From Thalassiosira profunda (lineage: Eukaryota > Bacillariophyta > Thalassiosirophyceae > Thalassiosirales > Thalassiosiraceae): a stretch of DNA of 20,826 nucleotides. Each line of letters begins with the position of its first letter. Positions within the stretch are counted from its first letter, which is position 1. Location of the stretch: positions 1-20,826 of the forward strand of contig JALLAP010000351.1 of NCBI GenBank assembly GCA_036939355.1, read 5' to 3'. The position numbers were made by a program, and so were the translations under genes. Positions 16,597-20,826 of the stretch are shown here, one piece after another. The notes below the pieces were generated by a model. It did no database searches, had not been told where the DNA came from, and was given only the letters and a program-made list of their open reading frames with translations.

Positions 16597-19500
16597 TTAC
16601 CGAGCCTGTTTCGGCTTCTTCTTCTTTCTGGCAGGGGATGCTGCGAACAACATGGAATCGTTTACCTCCACGCCTTGGTCTCTCAGAACGTCTCTCAATG
16701 TATCGCATGCGGGCAGGATATGCGACCTTCTCTCAGGTTGGTCTACCCAACGCAACACCGTAGCTCGGAACTGCTTTGCTGCCTCTTTCAACGGACCCGG
16801 CGCAGATGTTCTTATTTCATCAGAGAGCTCCTCCAACGCAGCTTGCAGCTCTCCCCGATGCCTTTGGGAGTCGGTCTTTGCCAACGCAAACTTTCTCGCC
16901 AGCAATCTACACTGCAGTGCCTTTTGCTGGAGTGTGATGGACTCAGCTTGCAGGTTGAGTAGCTTCTCCTTGGGTTGCGCAGATTTCTTCTTAGCCATTC
17001 CTGTTCTTTCGATGGCGTATTGCGTCGCAAGGCTATCGTCACCCATCTCTTTTGCGCATTTCCGTAGCCAGGTCAAGTTGGTCAGCCGCGCTTGGGTCAC
17101 TCTCTCAGTTTGCTCATCCAACGTCTCGAGAATCCGCCGTTCTGCATGCAGCATCTCCATTGACTGAGAGAAACGCTTCTGACCGAACCCGACTGCACCC
17201 AACTCGTGAAGCACGCACGAAACCTCCAAATGAATCGGGTTAGAGTCGTCCGACGCCTGCCCACGTGCATAGGCGTAGACATGCCGTCGAATGCGGAGAC
17301 ATTCGTAGAAACTGATCGTAAGAGCAAAACAGAGTCAGGAAGTATCTCATAAGCTAAGTCAACCAAGCAAAGGTGATCAAATGCATTCATACACTCACTG
17401 GAGCCACGCCACGTCGAGCTGCTCGCGTTGTTGTGCAAGTGCTCCCTGCTGAAACTTGACGGCTGCGATATTGATGTGCAGATTGTTGTCCCCGTACATT
17501 TCACGATATAACTCAAGCGCCATTTCAAGGTATCGTTCTGCCTGGTCGAGGTGACCTTGCCGAATCGTTACTCTCGCCAAAGCTTTGAGCGTGGCTGCCC
17601 GCTGTCCGATTTGACGCGATAGAGTCAACGCCTCTTGAAGCAGCGCCTTTGCAGTGTCCAGCGAAGGCGGCTTCTGCGCAATGTGGGTTGCTGCTAGCTG
17701 GTGAAGGGTAGAGCTGGCATTGATTTGGCTGCTCTCCTCCTCCCCCAAACGTCGCCGTATGGCCAGCGATTTCTGCAGGAACGTTGCAGCGGAATCTAGG
17801 TCATGTTTTCTCATCTCGCAGATCCCCAGCTCGTGCAGCGAGTCTGCCGTCAGGCAGTCTTCCACCTTATTGAGTGACAAAGAGTCAGTGAGGCATTTGA
17901 TGGCGTCATCGTAGCGCCCCTGGTATCGATAAATCTTGCTCAATTCATGAAGCGAATGTGCTCGCGCTCGCCGAAAGTCTGGTTTAGCTGCATGTGTCGA
18001 CGACTCAAGAAGCTTCAGCGATATTTCGAGAGAAGACATTGCTTCAACAAAAGCATTCAACGCCATCGCTGACAGAACTCCAGCTTCTCTTGATAGTTGT
18101 GACACTTTCAGAACAACGTCTCGGCTGTAGTTTGAATCAGAGCAGAGCTCCTCGAAATGCACAACGACAGACTTGACGTGCTCCAAGAGACTGAGCGATT
18201 CCTTCCAAGTAGATATTTCCGAGGGCTTGAACGTCCAACATGATACCAAAGCATCAATGCATATCATCAGATAATAAGTCTCTTCCTCCTCTGTTTGGCA
18301 GGACCGCATGGCTTGCTGCAGCAGTCTATGTACACTCCCCTTGCCTTCTTTCACTGATAAAAGGCTCCACGACTTCAGTAGATCCCACGTTTTATCGGCC
18401 TCCTCGTACTCAAAGGAGGAAAACGATGTAGAGGGCAAGCGTTTCAAGGCTGGCCCAGCCCGTGCTGCATCACCGCTAGAGCCAAGACGCCCCAAACTGT
18501 TCAAGAGAAGGATGGAAGTTGCTGCACTTGCCAAAACTGCGCAAATCCCTGTGCGACGCCCCACCGTTATCGCTGGCAGGGTCAGTGCTGCCCCACCGAC
18601 TACGACGCAAGCGACAAGTGCGTTGTTCTTCCAAGCCTGTTTCTTTGCAGAGTCCTCGCATCGTTCGTCGAAACTCTTCTTAGCGCCAAGCAGATGCCGA
18701 AGAATTTGCTTGGTAATTCCATCCGGTCCCAGAAAGGAGAGCAAGTGCAGCACCTGCGCCGTCGTTGCGTTCTCTTCTTCCAGCTTTGGCAAAATCAACG
18801 ATAGGCTGGACGCCACCGTCAAGGAGTAATCGGGCAGTTTACCACGGCGCAAGAGGGATTGCCCATTTTTCTCGGAGGTGGTGTACCGTCCCAGATACTC
18901 GGCGCACTCCACGTCGCATTGTCGCATGTACCCAGCGGCCATACTGAGAGCAAGTGGGAGATTGCCCAACTTCTCGCACAACTCCTCCGCTGCACTGGTA
19001 TTCGATTGACCATCCATGTTGTGAGCGCCAGCCGATCGCCTCAATAGCTCAACTGCTTCGGAGGTGTCGAGGCACCCTAAAAACAAAGTGCCATCGGAAT
19101 CGGCTCCGGCCTCGGCTTCCATGTGGCGAGTGGTCACCAGGACGTGGCCCTTCGTGCCCGCTCCCCGAGGCACGAATTTGTCGAGCAGAGCGTGGTCCTC
19201 AATGTTGTCGAACACAAGCAGCCAAGGCACGTTGGAACGGAAGAGGCGAGACTTCACTTCGCCCACCAGCTCTTCTGTGCTCTTATCTAAATCCGCGTCA
19301 ACGTTGGCCAAATCCGCGAGCAATTGACGATAATCCGTCACCAACGTGTCCACCGTTTCGGCGTTGAGCCAGACGACCAGGCCGTACTCGCGAGGAAAGT
19401 ATCGGTAGCAATACTCTGTGACAAGCTGCGTCTTGCCCACACCGCCCATTCCTGCGACCTCCACCTTCACCACGATTCGCTGCCCCCCGGTGTCTTGCGA

Positions 19501-20375
19501 CGAAAATCGAGATCGCAGTTCGTCCAGCTCGCGTTCTCTCCCGGTAAACGTCGGATTTCTCCGCGGTATGCTCCACGTTCCCTTCATTCGTTGGTTGAAC
19601 GCGCTCGCAAACTCCTCGGGGTGGCGCCGATCCCCGTAGTTCGTCCGTTGGGAATGCTTCGACAGCAATTGGTCGATCGTCGCATATTGTTTCCGAAATA
19701 GCCACGGCCTCCGGCTCGAAGGGGTGTCGTTGAGGTAATAGCAGCTCCACCCGCCCGTCGACAGGATGAACTCCTCGGCCAGGCCCTCGCCGCCCCATTC
19801 CAGACAACCCTGCAGCACTGTGTCGACGTACGATTGCAGCAACGGGTGATTCTCGTCGGCGTCGTGGGTGTGCGAGGGGAGCGGCACGTACAGCCAAATT
19901 TTGTCGCCGGGTCCCAGGTCAAAGATCGTTTGAGACGTACATCCCGACAGCTCCGGGCGGAATTGCAGGCAGTCCAACGGCACCGCGATTCTTTCGTATC
20001 CCACCTCCCGATGATCGAAATTGGGCATCTCCCCCCGGGGCACCCGAAACAACACCCCGTTGATGTCGCTTGCATCGGTAGTATTAGACTTGACCACGCC
20101 GAGGGCCGTGAAGCCCGTGGTCGAACGAAAATTCCACTCCCTCCGATACCCAAAACGCTTTTTGATGGAAGCAATGGCCCCGGGGATGGCGCCGCATCCC
20201 TTCTTGTCGGGCGGTTGCCACGTCGCGTGGGTGGATGTGTTCACTGCAAATCACCAATGATGCATTAGACATGAATAAATGTATATACACAACCAGCTGC
20301 ATCGATCACTGCTGAGCACTCACTGATGGAACCAAACCCAAAGACGTAGTCGTAGCCATCCGCCTCGCCGGACAT
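16597..20375 (-). CDS. GGCT-like - NB-ARC (STAND NTPase) - TM pair - TPR fusion protein, three exons
   Basis: Exons on the - strand: 20375-20324, 20243-17399 and 17311-16597; introns of 80 nt (20323-20244) and 87 nt (17398-17312), both GTGAGT...CAG. The total of 3612 nt gives 1203 residues. Both splices complete motifs: YVFGFGSI-MNTSTHATW at the first, WLHFYECLRIRRHVY at the second. Domains: residues 8-200 GGCT-like (gamma-glutamyl cyclotransferase/AIG2/ChaC fold), with FGFGS substrate-loop motif, FDHREVGY carrying the expected catalytic Glu97, and algal-type LEWGG, TGGWS and RRPW motifs; 245-470 NB-ARC, with TFTGRERELDEL, P-loop GMGGVGKT (282-289), Walker B WLLVFDN (358-364), VLVTTR (385-390) and GNLPLAL (444-450); 475-550 winged-helix-like; 558-602 two hydrophobic segments; 770-1080 about seven TPR-like repeats; then a basic KKKK tail. 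NB-ARC/TPR STAND proteins are signal-gated ATPase switches; an enzyme at the N-terminus suggests a regulated effector. Ligand and reaction are unknown. Confidence 0.9.
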
Positions 20376-20826
20376 GGTTGCAATTCACCAAGAGAAATCC
20401 ATCAACTCAACTGCCCTGGCCGATCAACACAAAGGGCCCGACATGCAAGCGTCCTGAAAGCAAAACTTAATCCACCGATTTCTTTACGCCGAACGAGTCT
20501 TTGCTGATGCTGGACGCCGCTGAATCTGGGAGGGGGAGCCCCGGCGTCGGGCCCAGACAGGGTTGGATTGGGAAGTGAGAAGTGAATGAGGAAGGAGGCG
20601 GGGCGGGCGCCGGCGCGGGGGGGGGGGGCTGAGGTACGAGTAGGAGGTACGTACGTATGCTAGACAACTTTTTGTCTTTTTTTGTGCTCGACGGCGGAGG
20701 AGCGGAGCGAGGAGCAGAAAACGCGGCGGCGCGGCGAGCCGAAGGGGGGCCGGCGGCCTGTGGCGACTGATCACGACGCGGACGCGAGCGGGGGGGACGC
20801 AGCACATTCCCGACCGACGCGAGAAC
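20376..20826. other. Upstream region of the GGCT-STAND gene; no supported gene
   Basis: This 451 bp stretch lies 5' of the - strand STAND gene. It holds a 12-G run (20617-20628), a perfect palindrome TACGTACGTA (20648-20657), and very GC-rich flanks. A - strand open frame with an ATG at 20807 (107 codons to 20484) is low-complexity Pro/Arg/Ser and overlaps another in a second frame, so neither is convincing; either could be a 3' exon of a gene beyond the window. Promoter and 5' UTR of the STAND gene are expected here, but no TATA box is visible. Confidence 0.4.

Noticed and set aside
20467..20807. Two overlapping Pro/Arg-rich - strand open frames at the window end
   Set aside because: GC-rich DNA gives such frames readily. 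Neither has a domain, and one lacks an ATG. An exon of an outside gene is possible but cannot be supported.
1..20826. Bacterial origin suggested by the STAND ATPase, LpqC-like esterase and parvulin
   Set aside because: These genes contain GT-AG introns whose removal restores conserved motifs, and MED7 and BTB-TLDc genes are eukaryotic. No operons or ribosome binding sites were seen.

Overview
This 20.8 kb window is nuclear DNA of a eukaryote with a compact, GC-rich, intron-containing genome. Nine GT-AG introns of about 70-200 nt can be placed by reading frame. Most intergenic gaps are only 110-290 bp. Genes lie on both strands. The protein content points to a stramenopile alga, most likely a diatom: repeated CxxHP...CPxC modules beside a MORN segment, a BTB-TLDc-BTB(SAM) protein, a secreted esterase with a Pro/Thr linker and small Cys-rich tail, and an algal-type GGCT-like domain. 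This assignment is inference from domain style. No rRNA, tRNA, CRISPR array or transposon was recognised.

Layout. (1) 3-1679 (+): 3' part of a four-helix membrane protein, cut by the window edge. (2) 1899-2378 (+): a WW-less Pin1-type parvulin, one intron. (3) 2598-4814 (-): a proline-rich protein with two CxxHP...CPxC modules and a MORN segment. Its 289 bp upstream region is shared with (4) 5104-6162 (+): Mediator subunit 7, one intron. (5) 6355-8134 (+): a BTB-TLDc-BTB protein with a SAM domain nested in the second BTB, broken by two apparent single-base deletions. (6) 8325-9770 (-): an acidic coiled-coil protein. (7) 11060-14545 (+): a long coiled-coil protein with an NPF-acidic motif, split by an assembly gap (one N flanked by a perfect 72 bp duplication). 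(8) 14824-16485 (+): a secreted PHB-depolymerase/LpqC-type esterase in five exons. (9) 16597-20375 (-): a three-exon, 1203-residue protein joining a GGCT-like domain, an NB-ARC STAND NTPase, a hydrophobic pair of helices and TPR repeats. The last 450 bp holds no gene I can support.

The most striking element is gene 9. It has an NLR/STAND layout (N-terminal enzyme domain, ATPase switch, repeat sensor), but the N-terminal domain looks like a gamma-glutamyl cyclotransferase with its catalytic Glu retained. Two transcription-linked genes (the Pin1-type isomerase and MED7) lie within 4.3 kb, but nothing shows co-regulation. The coiled-coil genes 6 and 7 are divergent across a 1.29 kb gap, the longest in the window.

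The sequence has draft-quality signs: the 12011 gap with overlapping contig ends, two frameshifts in gene 5, and a 22-G run. Gene models 5 and 7 should be read with that in mind.
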